From Zhengitettix transpicula (Eukaryota; Arthropoda; Insecta; Orthoptera; Tetrigidae), in the NCBI GenBank assembly GCA_037074705.1, contig JAYJMR010000081.1, forward strand, positions 1 through 64,000: DNA of 64,000 bases. Reading direction: 5' to 3'. Under the pieces are notes generated by a model. It saw only the letters and a list, made by a program, of their open reading frames with translations, ran no database searches and had not been told where the DNA came from. The position numbers were made by a program, and so were the translations under genes. How positions within the stretch are numbered: the first letter of the stretch is position 1; every line of letters starts with the position of its first letter. Positions 24,475 to 37,989 of this stretch are shown here, in pieces.

Positions 24475-26200
24475 CTTGGTTGGTGAAATTCCAAACTTGT
24501 CGTCGAAACGTCGAAATATTGGGATATATTAATTAATATTAATAGATTAATATTTTAGAAGTGCTGGTTTGAGTAATTTTTATAAAGAACGAGTCATTTA
24601 TTATGAAATAAGACTTTGTTATTTGAAGATTCTTGGTTGGTGAAATTCCAAACTTGTCGTCGAAACGTCGAAATATTATCATTTATTAATTAATATTAAT
24701 AGTTTAAGATTTTAGAAGTGCAGGTTTGACTAATTTTTATAAAGAACGAGTCATTTATTATGAAATAAGACTTTGTTATTTGAAGATTCTTGGTTGGTGT
24801 AATTCCAAACTTGTCGTCGAAACGTCGAAATATTATCATTTATTAATTAATATTAATAGTTTAAGATTTTTAAAGTGCTGGTTTGAGTAATTTTTATAAA
24901 GAACGTATCATTTATTATGAAATAAGACTTTGTTATTTGAAGATTCTTGGTTGGTGAAATTCCAAACTTGTCGTCGAAACGTCGAAATATTATCATTTAT
25001 TAATTAATATTAATAGTTTAAGATTTTAGAAGTGCAGGTTTGACTAATTTTTATAAAGAACGAGTCATTTATTATGAAATAAGACTTTGTTATTTGAAGA
25101 TTCTTGGTTGGTGAAATTCCAAACTTGTCGTCGAAACGTCGAAATATTATCATTTATTAATTAATATTAATAGTTTAAGATTTTAGAAGTGCAGGTTTGA
25201 GTAATTTTTAAAAAGAACGAGTCATTTATTATGAAATAAGAGTTTGTTATTTGAAGATTCTTGGTTGGTGAAATTCCAAACTTGTCGTCGAAACGTCGAA
25301 ATATTATCATTTATTAATTAATATTAATAGTTTAAGATTTAGAAGTGCAGGTTTGAATAATTTTTAAAAAGAACGAGTCATTTATTATGAAAAAAGACTT
25401 TGTTATTTGAAGATTCTTGGTTGGTGAAATTCCAAACTTGTCGTCGAAACGTCGAAATATTATCATTTATTAATTAATATTAATAGTTTAAGATTTTAGA
25501 AGTGCAGGTTTGAGTAATTTTTAAAAGGAACGAGTCATTTATTATGAAATAAGACTTTGTTATTTGAAGATTCTTGGTTGGTGAAATTCCAAACTTGTCG
25601 TCGAAACGTCGAAATATTACGATATATTAATTAGTATTAATAGATTAAGATTTTAGAAGTGCTGGTTTGAGTAATTTTTATAAAGAACGAGTCATTTATT
25701 ATGAAATAAGACTTTGTTATTTTTAGTTTCTTGGTTGGTGAAATTCCAAACTTGTCGTCGAAACGTCGAAATATTGCGATATATTAATTAATATTAATAG
25801 ATTAAGATTTTAGAAGTGCAGGTTTGAGTAATTTTTATAAAGAACGTGTCATTTATTATGAAATAAGACTTTGTTATTTTTAGTTTCTTGGTTGGTGAAA
25901 TTCCAAACTTGTCGTCGAAACGTCGAAATATTGCGATATATTAATTAATATTAATAGATTAAGATTTTAGAAGTGCAGGTTTGACTAATTTTTATAAAGA
26001 ACGAGTCATTTATTATGAAATAAGACTTTGTTATTTAAAGATTCTTGGTTGGTGAAATTCCAAACTTGTCGTCGAAACGTCGAAATATTATCATTTATTA
26101 ATTAATATTAATAGTTTAAGATTTTAGAAGTGCAAGTTTGAGTAATTTTTATAAAGAACGAGTCATTTATTATGGAATAAGACTTTGTTATTTGAAGATT

Positions 26201-27612
26201 CTTGGTTGGTGAAATTCCAAACTTGTCGTCGAAACGTCGAAATATTATCATTTATTAATTAATATTAATAGTTTAAGATTTTAGAAGTGCAGGTTTGACT
26301 AATTTTTATAAAGAACGAGTCATTTATTATGAAATAAGACTTTGTTATTTAAAGATTCTTGGTTGGTGAAATTCCAAACTTGTCGTCGAAACGTCGAAAT
26401 ATTATCATTTATTAATTAATATTAATAGTTTAAGATTTTAGAAGTGCAGGTTTGACTAATTTTTATAAAGAACGAGTCATTTATTATGAAATAATTCTTA
26501 GTTATTTTAAGATTCTTGGTTGGTGAAATTCCAAACTTGTCGTCGAAACGTCGAAATATTATCATTTATTAATTAATATTAATAGTTTAAGATTTTTAAA
26601 GTGCTGGTTTGAGTAATTTTTATAAAGAACGTATCATTTATTATGAAATAAGACTTTGTTATTTGAAGATTCTTGGTTGGTGAAATTCCAAACTTGTCGT
26701 CGAAACGTCGAAATATTATCATTTATTAATTAATATTAATAGTTTAAGATTTAGAAGTGCAGGTTTGACTAATTTTTAAAAAGAACGAGTCATTTATTAT
26801 GAGATAAGACTTTGTTATTTGAAGATTCTTGGTTGGTGAAATTCCAAACTTGTCGTCGAAACGTCGAAATATTATCATTTATTAATTAATATTAATAGTT
26901 TAAGATTTTAGAAGTGCAGGTTTGAGTAATTTTTAAAAAGAACGAGTCATTTATTATGAAATAAGACTTTGTTATTTGAAGATTCTTGGTTGGTGAAATT
27001 CCAAACTTGTCGTCGAAACGTCGAAATATTACGATATATTAATTAGTATTAATAGATTAAAATTTTAGAAGTGCTGGTTTGAGTAATTTTTATAAAGAAC
27101 GAGTCATTTATTATGAAATAAGACTTTGTTATTTTTAGTTTCTTGGTTGGTGAAATTCCAAACTTGTCGTCGAAACGTCGAAATATTGCGATATATTAAT
27201 TAATATTAATAGATTAAGATTTTAGAAGTGCAGGTTTGAGTAATTTTTATAAAGAACGTGTCATTTATTATGAAATAAGACTTTGTTATTTTTAGTTTCT
27301 TGGTTGGTGAAATTCCAAACTTGTCGTCGAAACGTCGAAATATTGCGATATATTAATTAGTATTAATAGATTAAGATTTTAGAAGTGCAGGTTTGACTAA
27401 TTTTTATAAAGAACGAGTCATTTATTATGAAATAAGACTTTGTTTTTTGAAGATTCTTGGTTGGTGAAATTCCAAACTTGTCGTCGAAACGTCGAAATAT
27501 TAGGATATATTAATTAATATTAATAGATTAAGTTTTTAGAAGTGCTGGTTTGAGTAATTTTTATAAAGAACGAGTCATTTATTATGAAATAAGACTTTGT
27601 TATTTGAAGATT
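26201..27612 (+). repeat. Nine-monomer unit, copy 1 (1412 bp)
   Basis: This block is repeated at once at an offset of 1412 bp. The best marker is the tail ATAATTCTTAGTTATTTTAAG at 26491 and 27903. The order of classes (ATC, ATC with the odd tail, GATTTTTAAAG, GATTTAGAAG with GAGATAAG, ATC, ACG, GCG, GCG, AGG with AAGTTTTTAG) is the same in both. Confidence 0.86.
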
Positions 27613-29024
27613 CTTGGTTGGTGAAATTCCAAACTTGTCGTCGAAACGTCGAAATATTATCATTTATTACTTAATATTAATAGTTTAAGATTTTAGAAGT
27701 GCAGGTTTGACTAATTTTTATAAAGAACGAGTCATTTATTATGAAATAAGACTTTGTTATTTAAAGATTCTTGGTTGGTGAAATTCCAAACTTGTCGTCG
27801 AAACGTCGAAATATTATCATTTATTAATTAATATTAATAGTTTAAGATTTTAGAAGTGCAGGTTTGACTAATTTTTATAAAGAACGAGTCATTTATTATG
27901 AAATAATTCTTAGTTATTTTAAGATTCTTGGTTGGTGAAATTCCAAACTTGTCGTCGAAACGTCGAAATATTATCATTTATTAATTAATATTAATAGTTT
28001 AAGATTTTTAAAGTGCTGGTTTGAGTAATTTTTATAAAGAACGTATCATTTATTATGAAATAAGACTTTGTTATTTGAAGATTCTTGGTTGGTGAAATTC
28101 CAAACTTGTCGTCGAAACGTCGAAATATTATCATTTATTAATTAATATTAATAGTTTAAGATTTAGAAGTGCAGGTTTGACTAATTTTTAAAAAGAACGA
28201 GTCATTTATTATGAGATAAGACTTTGTTATTTGAAGATTCTTGGTTGGTGAAATTCCAAACTTGTCGTCGAAACGTCGAAATATTATCATTTATTAATTA
28301 ATATTAATAGTTTAAGATTTTAGAAGTGCAGGTTTGAGTAATTTTTAAAAAGAACGAGTCATTTATTATGAAATAAGACTTTGTTATTTGAAGATTCTTG
28401 GTTGGTGAAATTCCAAACTTGTCGTCGAAACGTCGAAATATTACGATATATTAATTAGTATTAATAGATTAAGATTTTAGAAGTGCTGGTTTGAGTAATT
28501 TTTATAAAGAACGAGTCATTTATTATGAAATAAGACTTTGTTATTTTTAGTTTCTTGGTTGGTGAAATTCCAAACTTGTCGTCGAAACGTCGAAATATTG
28601 CGATATATTAATTAATATTAATAGATTAAGATTTTAGAAGTGCAGGTTTGAGTAATTTTTATAAAGAACGTGTCATTTATTATGAAATAAGACTTTGTTA
28701 TTTTTAGTTTCTTGGTTGGTGAAATTCCAAACTTGTCGTCGAAACGTCGAAATATTGCGATATATTAATTAGTATTAATAGATTAAGATTTTAGAAGTGC
28801 AGGTTTGACTAATTTTTATAAAGAACGAGTCATTTATTATGAAATAAGACTTTGTTTTTTGAAGATTCTTGGTTGGTGAAATTCCAAACTTGTCGTCGAA
28901 ACGTCGAAATATTAGGATATATTAATTAATATTAATAGATTAAGTTTTTAGAAGTGCTGGTTTGAGTAATTTTTATAAAGAACGAGTCATTTATTATGAA
29001 ATAAGACTTTGTTATTTGAAGATT
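27613..29024 (+). repeat. Nine-monomer unit, copy 2 (1412 bp)
   Basis: This is the second copy of 26201-27612. It starts with a TATTACTTAAT variant that also appears in the next monomer downstream at 29025, so the duplication that generated this pair passed through that monomer. Confidence 0.85.
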
Positions 29025-30593
29025 CTTGGTTGGTGAAATTCCAAACTTGTCGTCGAAACGTCGAAATATTATCATTTATTACTTAATATTAATAGTTTAA
29101 GATTTTAGAAGTGCAGGTTTGACTAATTTTTATAAAGAACGAGTCATTTATTATGAAATAAGACTTTGTTATTTGAAGATTCTTGGTTGGTGAAATTCCA
29201 AACTTGTCGTCGAAACGTCGAAATATTATCATTTATTAATTAATATTAATAGTTTAAGATTTTTAAAGTGCTGGTTTGAGTAATTTTTATAAAGAACGTA
29301 TCATTTATTATGAAATAAGACTTTGTTATTTGAAGATTCTTGGTTGGTGAAATTCCAAACTTGTCGTCGAAACGTCGAAATATTATCATTTATTAATTAA
29401 TATTAATAGTTTAAGATTTTAGAAGTGCAGGTTTGACTAATTTTTATAAAGAACGAGTCATTTATTATGAAATAAGTCTTTGTTATTTGAAGATTCTTGG
29501 TTGGTGAAATTCCAAACTTGTCGTCGAAACGTCGAAATATTATCATTTATTAATTAATATTAATAGTTTAAGATTTTAGAAGTGGAGGTTTGAGTAATTT
29601 TTAAAAAGAACGAGTCATTTATTATGAAATAAGAGTTTGTTATTTGAAGATTCTTGGTTGGTGAAATTCCAAACTTGTCGTCGAAACGTCGAAATATTAT
29701 CATTTATTAATTAATATTAATAGTTTAAGATTTAGAAGTGCAGGTTTGAATAATTTTTAAAAAGAACGAGTCATTTATTATGAAAAAAGACTTTGTTATT
29801 TGAAGATTCTTGGTTGGTGAAATTCCAAACTTGTCGTCGAAACGTCGAAATATTATCATTTATTAATTAATATTAATAGTTTAAGATTTTAGAAGTGCAG
29901 GTTTGAGTAATTTTTAAAAGGAACGAGTCATTTATTATGAAATAAGACTTTGTTATTTGAAGATTCTTGGTTGGTGAAATTCCAAACTTGTCGTCGAAAC
30001 GTCGAAATATTACGATATATTAATTAGTATTAATAGATTAAGATTTTAGAAGTGCTGGTTTGAGTAATTTTTATAAAGAACGAGTCATTTATTATGGAAT
30101 AAGACTTTGTTATTTGAAGATTCTTGGTTGGTGAAATTCCAAACTTGTCGTCGAAACGTCGAAATATTACGATATATTAATTAGTATTAATAGATTAAGA
30201 TTTTAGAAGTGCTGGTTTGAGTAATTTTTATAAAGAACGAGTCATTTATTATGAAATAAGACTTTGTTATTTTTAGTTTCTTGGTTGGTGAAATTCCAAA
30301 CTTGTCGTCGAAACGTCGAAATATTGCGATATATTAATTAATATTAATAGATTAAAATTTTAGAAGTGCAGGTTTGAGTAATTTTTATAAAGAACGTGTC
30401 ATTTATTATGAAATAAGACTTTGTTATTTTTAGTTTCTTGGTTGGTGAAATTCCAAACTTGTCGTCGAAACGTCGAAATATTGCGATATATTAATTAATA
30501 TTAATAGATTAAGATTTTAGAAGTGCAAGTTTGAGTAATTTTTATAAAGAACGAGTCATTTATTATGGAATAAGACTTTGTTATTTGAAGATT

Positions 30594-32005
30594 CTTGGTT
30601 GGTGAAATTCCAAACTTGTCGTCGAAACGTCGAAATATTATCATTTATTAATTAATATTAATAGTTTAAGATTTTAGAAGTGCAGGTTTGACTAATTTTT
30701 ATAAAGAACGAGTCATTTATTATGAAATAAGACTTTGTTATTTGAAGATTCTTGGTTGGTGAAATTCCAAACTTGTCGTCGAAACGTCGAAATATTATAA
30801 TTTATTAATTAATATTAATAGTTTAAGATTTTAGAAGTGCAGGTTTGACTAATTTTTATAAAGAACGAGTCATTTATTATGAAATAAGTCTTAGTTATTT
30901 TAAGATTCTTGGTTGGTGAAATTCCAAACTTGTCGTCGAAACGTCGAAATATTATCATTTATTAATTAATATTAATAGTTTAAGATTTTTAAAGTGCTGG
31001 TTTGAGTAATTTTTATAAAGAACGTATCATTTATTATGAAATAAGACTTTGTTATTTGAAGATTCTTGGTTGGTGAAATTCCAAACTTGTCGTCGAAACG
31101 TCGAAATATTATCATTTATTAATTAATATTAATAGTTTAAGATTTAGAAGTGCAGGTTTGACTAATTTTTAAAAAGAACGAGTCATTTATTATGAGATAA
31201 GACTTTGTTATTTGAAGATTCTTGGTTGGTGAAATTCCAAACTTGTCGTCGAAACGTCGAAATATTATCATTTATTAATTAATATCAATAGTTTAAGATT
31301 TTAGAAGTGCAGGTTTGAGTAATTTTTAAAAAGAACGAGTCATTTATTATGAAATAAGACTTTGTTATTTGAAGATTCTTGGTTGGTGAAATTCCAAACT
31401 TGTCGTCGAAACGTCGAAATATTACGATATATTAATAAGTATTAATAGATTAAGATTTTAGAAGTGCTGGTTTGATTAATTTTTATAAAGAACGAGTCAT
31501 TTATTATGAAATAAGACTTTGTTATTTTTAGTTTCTTGGTTGGTGAAATTCCAAACTTGTCGTCGAAACGTCGAAATATTGCGATATATTAATTAATATT
31601 AATAGATTAAGATTTTAGAAGTGCAGGTTTGAGTAATTTTTATAAAGAACGTGTCATTTATTATGAAATAAGACTTTGTTATTTTTAGTTTCTTGGTTGG
31701 TGAAATTCCAAACTTGTCGTCGAAACGTCGAAATATTGCGATATATTAATTAGTATTAATAGATTAAGATTTTAGAAGTGCAGGTTTGACTAATTTTTAT
31801 AAAGAACGAGTCATTTATTATGAAATAAGACTTTGTTATTTGAAGATTCTTGGTTGGTGAAATTCCAAACTTGTCGTCGAAACGTCGAAATATTGGGATA
31901 TATTAATTAATATTAATAGATTAAGATTTTAGAAGTGCTGGTTTGAGTAATTTTTATAAAGAACGAGTCATTTATTATGAAATAAGACTTTGTTATTTGA
32001 AGATT
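30594..32005 (+). repeat. Nine-monomer unit, copy 3 (1412 bp)
   Basis: It is the counterpart of 26201-27612 at an offset of 4393 bp. The odd tail here reads AATAAGTCTTAGTTATTTTAAG. Shared private variants with its neighbour copy include ATTATAATTTATT, TAATATCAATAG and TTGATTAATTT. Confidence 0.85.
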
Positions 32006-33417
32006 CTTGGTTGGTGAAATTCCAAACTTGTCGTCGAAACGTCGAAATATTATCATTTATTAATTAATATTAATAGTTTAAGATTTTAGAAGTGCAGGTT
32101 TGACTAATTTTTATAAAGAACGAGTCATTTATTATGAAATAAGACTTTGTTATTTGAAGATTCTTGGTTGGTGAAATTCCAAACTTGTCGTCGAAACGTC
32201 GAAATATTATAATTTATTAATTAATATTAATAGTTTAAGATTTTAGAAGTGCAGGTTTGACTAATTTTTATAAAGAACGAGTCATTTATTATGAAATAAG
32301 TCTTAGTTATTTTAAGATTCTTGGTTGGTGAAATTCCAAACTTGTCGTCGAAACGTCGAAATATTATCATTTATTAATTAATATTAATAGTTTAAGATTT
32401 TTAAAGTGCTGGTTTGAGTAATTTTTATAAAGAACGTATCATTTATTATGAAATAAGACTTTGTTATTTGAAGATTCTTGGTTGGTGAAATTCCAAACTT
32501 GTCGTCGAAACGTCGAAATATTATCATTTATTAATTAATATTAATAGTTTAAGATTTAGAAGTGCAGGTTTGACTAATTTTTAAAAAGAACGAGTCATTT
32601 ATTATGAGATAAGACTTTGTTATTTGAAGATTCTTGGTTGGTGAAATTCCAAACTTGTCGTCGAAACGTCGAAATATTATCATTTATTAATTAATATCAA
32701 TAGTTTAAGATTTTAGAAGTGCAGGTTTGAGTAATTTTTAAAAAGAACGAGTCATTTATTATGAAATAAGACTTTGTTATTTGAAGATTCTTGGTTGGTG
32801 AAATTCCAAACTTGTCGTCGAAACGTCGAAATATTACGATATATTAATAAGTATTAATAGATTAAGATTTTAGAAGTGCTGGTTTGATTAATTTTTATAA
32901 AGAACGAGTCATTTATTATGAAATAAGACTTTGTTATTTTTAGTTTCTTGGTTGGTGAAATTCCAAACTTGTCGTCGAAACGTCGAAATATTGCGATATA
33001 TTAATTAATATTAATAGATTAAGATTTTAGAAGTGCAGGTTTGAGTAATTTTTATAAAGAACGTGTCATTTATTATGAAATAAGACTTTGTTATTTTTAG
33101 TTTCTTGGTTGGTGAAATTCCAAACTTGTCGTCGAAACGTCGAAATATTGCGATATATTAATTAGTATTAATAGATTAAGATTTTAGAAGTGCAGGTTTG
33201 ACTAATTTTTATAAAGAACGAGTCATTTATTATGAAATAAGACTTTGTTATTTGAAGATTCTTGGTTGGTGAAATTCCAAACTTGTCGTCGAAACGTCGA
33301 AATATTGGGATATATTAATTAATATTAATAGATTAAGATTTTAGAAGTGCTGGTTTGAGTAATTTTTATAAAGAACGAGTCATTTATTATGAAATAAGAC
33401 TTTGTTATTTGAAGATT
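32006..33417 (+). repeat. Nine-monomer unit, copy 4 (1412 bp)
   Basis: This is the direct repeat of 30594-32005 at 1412 bp. Because the two members of this pair share variants absent from the pair at 26.2-29.0 kb, the pairs have been homogenised separately or arose by two events. Confidence 0.85.
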
Positions 33418-34985
33418 CTTGGTTGGTGAAATTCCAAACTTGTCGTCGAAACGTCGAAATATTATCATTTATTAATTAATATTAATAGTTTAAGATTTTA
33501 GAAGTGCAGGTTTGACTAATTTTTATAAAGAACGAGTCATTTATTATGAAATAAGACTTTGTTATTTGAAGATTCTTGGTTGGTGAAATTCCAAACTTGT
33601 CGTCGAAACGTCGAAATATTATCATTAATAATTAATATTAATAGTTTAAGATTTTTAAAGTGCTGGTTTGAGTAATTTTTATAAAGAACGTATCATTTAT
33701 TATGATATAAGACTTTGTTATTTGAAGATTCTTGGTTGGTGAAATTCCAAACTTGTCGTCGAAACGTCGAAATATTATCATTTATTAATTAATATTAATA
33801 GTTTAAGATTTTAGAAGTGCAGGTTTGACTAATTTTTATAAAGAACGAGTCATTTATTATGAAATAAGACTTTGTTATTTGAAGATTCTTGGTTGGTGAA
33901 ATTCCAAACTTGTCGTCGTAACGTCGAAATATTATCATTTATTAATTAATATTAATAGTTTAAGATTTTAGAAGTGCAGGTTTGAGTAATTTTTAAAAAG
34001 AACGAGTCATTTATTATGAAATAAGAGTTTGTTATTTGAAGATTCTTGGTTGGTGAAATTCCAAACTTGTCGTCGAAACGTCGAAATATTATCATTTATT
34101 AATTAATATTAATAGTTTAAGATTTAGAAGTGCAGGTTTGACTAATTTTTAAAAAGAACGAGTCATTTATTATGAAAAAAGACTTTGTTATTTGAAGATT
34201 CTTGGTTGGTGAAATTCCAAACTTGTCGTCGAAACGTCGAAATATTATCATTTATTAATTAATATTAATAGTTTAAGATTTTAGAAGTGCAGGTTTGAGT
34301 AATTTTTAAAAGGAACGAGTCATTTATTATGAAATAAGACTTTGTTATTTGAAGATTCTTGGTTGGTGAAATTCCAAACTTGTCGTCGAAACGTCGAAAT
34401 ATTACGATATATTAATTAGTATTAATAGATTAAGATTTTAGAACTGCTGGTTTGAGTAATTTTTATAAAGAACGAGTCATTTATTATGGAATAAGACTTT
34501 GTTATTTGAAGATTCTTGGTTGGTGAAATTCCAAACTTGTCGTCGAAACGTCGAAATATTACGATATATTAATTAGTATTAATAGATTAAGATTTTAGAA
34601 GTGCTGGTTTGAGTAATTTTTATATAGAACGAGTCATTTATTATGAAATAAGACTTTGTTATTTTTAGTTTCTTGGTTGGTGAAATTCCAAACTTGTCGT
34701 CGAAACGTCAAAATATTGCGATATATTAATTAATATTAATAGATTATGATTTTAGAAGTGCAGGTTTGAGTAATTTTTATAAAGAACGTGTCATTTATTA
34801 TGAAATAAGACTTTGTTATTTTTAGTTTCTTGGTTGGTGAAATTCCAAACTTGTCGTCGAAACGTCGAAATATTGCGATATATTAATTAATATTAATAGG
34901 TTAAGATTTTAGAAGTGCAAGTTTGAGTAATTTTTATAAAGAACGAGTCATTTATTATGGAATAAGACTTTGTTATTTGAAGATT
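33418..34985 (+). repeat. Partial third copy of the 28-monomer unit (10 monomers)
   Basis: The first ten monomers of the 4393-bp unit recur here: GATTTTTAAAGTGC at 33646, AATAAGAGTTTG near 34020, GAAAAAAGAC near 34177, AAAAGGAACG near 34311, and TTATGGAATAAG near 34484. Homology stops at 34986, where the sequence changes class. Confidence 0.82.
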
Positions 34986-37983
34986 CTTGGTTGGTGAAAT
35001 TCCAAACTTGTCGTCGAAACGTGGAAATATTGGATTATATTAATTAATATTAATAGATTAAGATTTTAGAAGTGCAGGTTTGAGTAATTTTTATAAAGAA
35101 CGTGTCATTTATTATGAAATAAGACTTTGTTATTTTTAGTTTCTTGGTTGGTGAACTTCCAAACTTGTCGTCGAAACGTCGAAATATTGCGATATATTAA
35201 TAAATATTAATAGATTAAGATTTAAGAAGTGCAGGTTTGAGTAATTTTTATAAAGAACGTGTCATTTATTATGAAATAAGACTTTGTTATTTTTAGTTTC
35301 TTGGTTGGTTAAATTCCAAACTTGTCGTCGAAACGTCGAAATATTGCGATATATTAATTAATATTAATAGATTAAGATTTTAGAAGTGCAGGTTTGAGTA
35401 ATTTTTATAAAGAACGTGTCATTTATTATGAAATAAGACTTTGTTATTTTTAGTTTCTTGGTTGGTGAAATTCCAAACTTGTCGTCGAAACGTCGAAATA
35501 TTTTCATATATTAATTAATATTAATAGATTAAGATTTTAGAAGTTCTGGTTTGAGTAATTTTTATAAAGAACGTGTCATTTATTATGAAATAAGACTTTG
35601 TTATTTTTAGTTTCTTGGTTGGTGAAATTCCAAACTTGTCGTCGAAACGTCGAAATATTGCGATATATTAATTATATTAATAGATTAAGATTTTAGAAGT
35701 GCAGGTTTGAGTAATTTTTATAAAGAACGTGTCATTAATTATGAAATAAGACTTTGTTATTTTTAGTTTCTTGGTTGGTGAAATTCCAAACTTGTCGTCG
35801 AAACGTCGAAATATTTTCATATATTAATTAATATTAATAGATTAAGATTTTAGAAGTGCAGGTTTGAGTAATTTTTATAAAGAACGTGTCATTTATTATG
35901 AAATAAGACTTTGTTATTTTTAGTTTCTTGGTTGGTGAAATTCCAAACTTGTCGTCGAAACGTCGAAATATTGCGATATATTAATTATATTAATAGATTA
36001 AGATTTTAGAAGTGCAGGTTTGAGTAATTTTTATAAAGAACGTGTTATTTATTATGAAATAAGACTTTGTTATTTTTAGTTTCTTGGTTGGTGAAATTCC
36101 AAACTTGTCGTCGAAACGTCGAAATATTGCGATATATTAATTAATATTAATAGATTAAGATTTTAGAAGTGCAGGTTTGAGTAATTTTTATAAAGAACGT
36201 GTCATTTATTATGAAATAAGACTTTGTTATTTTTAGATTCTTGGTTGGTGAAATTCCAAAGTTGTCGTCGAAACGTCGAAATATTATCATATATTAATTA
36301 ATATTAATAGATTAAGATTTTAGAAGTGCAGGTTTGAGTAATTTTTATAAAGAACGTGTCATTTATTATGAAATAAGACTTTGTTATTTATAGATTCTTG
36401 GTTGGTGAAATTCCAAACTTGTCGTCGAAACGTCGAAATATTATCATATATTAATTAATATTAATAGATTAAGATTTTAGAAGTGCAGGTTTGAGTAATT
36501 TTTATAAAGAACGTGTCATTTATTATGAAATAAGACATTGTTATTTTTAGTTTCTTGGTTGGTGAAATTCCAAACTTGTCGTCGAAACGTCGAAATATTA
36601 TCATATATTAATTAATATTAATAGATTAAGATTTTAGAAGTGCAGGTTTGAGTAATTTTTATAAAGAACGTGTCATTTATTATGAAATAAGACTTTGTTA
36701 TTTTTAGATTCTTGGTTGGTGAAATTCCAAACTTGTCGTTGAAACGTCGAAATATTGCGATATATTAATTAATATTAATAGATTAAGATTTTAAAAGTGC
36801 AGGTTTGAGTAATTTTTATAAAGAACGTGTCATTTATTATGAAATAAGACTTTGTTATTTATAGATTCTTGGTTGGTGAAATTCCAAACTTGTCGTCGAA
36901 ACGTCGAAATATTATCATATATTCATTAATATTAATAGATTAAGATTTTAGAAGTGCAGGTTTGAGTAATTTTTATAAAGAACGTGTCATTTATTATGAA
37001 ATAAGACTTTGTTATTTTTAGTTTCTTGGTTGGTGAAATTCCAAACTTGTCGTCTAAACGTCGAAATATTGCGATATATTAATTAATATTAATAGGTTAA
37101 GATTTTAGAAGTGCAGGTTTGAGTAATTTTTATAAAGAACGTGTCATTTATTATGAAATAAGACTTTGTTATTTTTAGTTTCTTGGTTGGTGAAATTCCA
37201 AACTTGTCGTCGAAACGTCGAAATATTATCATATATTAATTAATATTTATAGATTAAGATTTTAGAAGTGCAGGTTTGAGTAATTTTTATAAAGAACGTG
37301 TCATTTATTATGAAATAAGTTTGTTATTTTTAGTTTCTTGGTTGGTGAAATTCCAAACTTGTCGTCGAAACGTCGAAATATTGCGATATATTAATTAATA
37401 TTAATAGATTAAGATTTTAGAAATGCAGGTTTGAGTAATTTTTATAAAGAACGTGTCATTTATTATGAAATAAGACTTTGTTATTTTTAGTTTCTTGGTT
37501 GGTGAAATTCCAAACTTGTCGTCGAAACGTCGAAATATTTCGATATATTAATTAATATTAATAGATTAAGATTTTAGAAGTGCAGGTTTGAGTAATTTTT
37601 ATAAAGAACGTGTCATTTATTATGAAATAAGACTTTGTTATTTTTAGTTTCTTGGTTGGTGAAATTTTAAACTTGTCGTCGAAACGTCGAAATATTGCGA
37701 TATATTAATTAATATTAATAGATTAAGATATTAGAAGTGCAGGTTTGAGTAATTTTTATAAAGAACGTGTCATTTATTATGAAATAAGACTTTGTTATTT
37801 TTAGTTTCTTGGTTGGTGAAATTCCAAACTTGTCGTCGAAACTTCAAAATATTATCATATATTAATTGATATTAATAGATTAAGATTTTAGAAGTGCAGG
37901 TTTGAGTAATTTTTATAAAGAACGTGTCATTTATTATGAAATAAGACTTTGTTATTTTTAGTTTCTTGGTTGGTGAAATTCTA

Positions 37984-37989
37984 AAAAAC
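37984..37989 (+). repeat. Small insertion in monomer head
   Basis: The conserved GAAATTCCAAACTTG reads GAAATTCTAAAAAACTTG here, three bases longer. It is one of few length changes inside the otherwise invariant head of the monomer. Confidence 0.8.

Larger units (their letters stand above)
24632..29024 (+). repeat. Large higher-order unit D1 (28 monomers, 4393 bp)
   Basis: The order of rare variants in this block recurs in 29025-33417 at 4393 bp: GATTTTTAAAGTGC (24861 and 29254), AATAAGAGTTTG, GTTTGAATAATTTTTAAAAAG with GAAAAAAGAC, AAAAGGAACG, and a monomer with a disturbed ATTCTTAGTTATTTTAAG (or GTCTTAG) tail. The 9-monomer doublet 26201-29024 lies within it. Homology seems to extend somewhat left of 24632, so that edge is a choice of phase. 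Confidence 0.8.
29025..33417 (+). repeat. Large higher-order unit D2 (28 monomers, 4393 bp)
   Basis: This is the second copy of the 28-monomer unit. Compared with the first it has one additional ACG monomer with a TTATGGAATAAG tail (near 30096) and one fewer monomer near 30.5 kb, so the total length is unchanged. The lost monomer seems to result from fusion: the GCG monomer at about 30437 carries the GCAAGTTTG and TATGGAATAAG right half that belongs to a separate ATC monomer in the first copy (about 26044). Confidence 0.8.
22594..34985 (+). repeat. Zone III: ATCATTTATT / AGTTTAAG monomers
   Basis: Most monomers in this stretch read ATTATCATTTATTAATT and TAATAGTTTAAG, a linked pair of changes at positions 47-53 and 70-73. 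They are interspersed with GCG and ACG monomers that carry TTTTTAGTTT tails. Many also have AATTTTTAAAAAGAACG in place of AATTTTTATAAAG, and some lack bases in GATTTAGAAG. The zone ends sharply at 34986, where the next monomer has GTGGAAATATTGGATTATAT and the ATCATTTATT class disappears. Confidence 0.83.
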
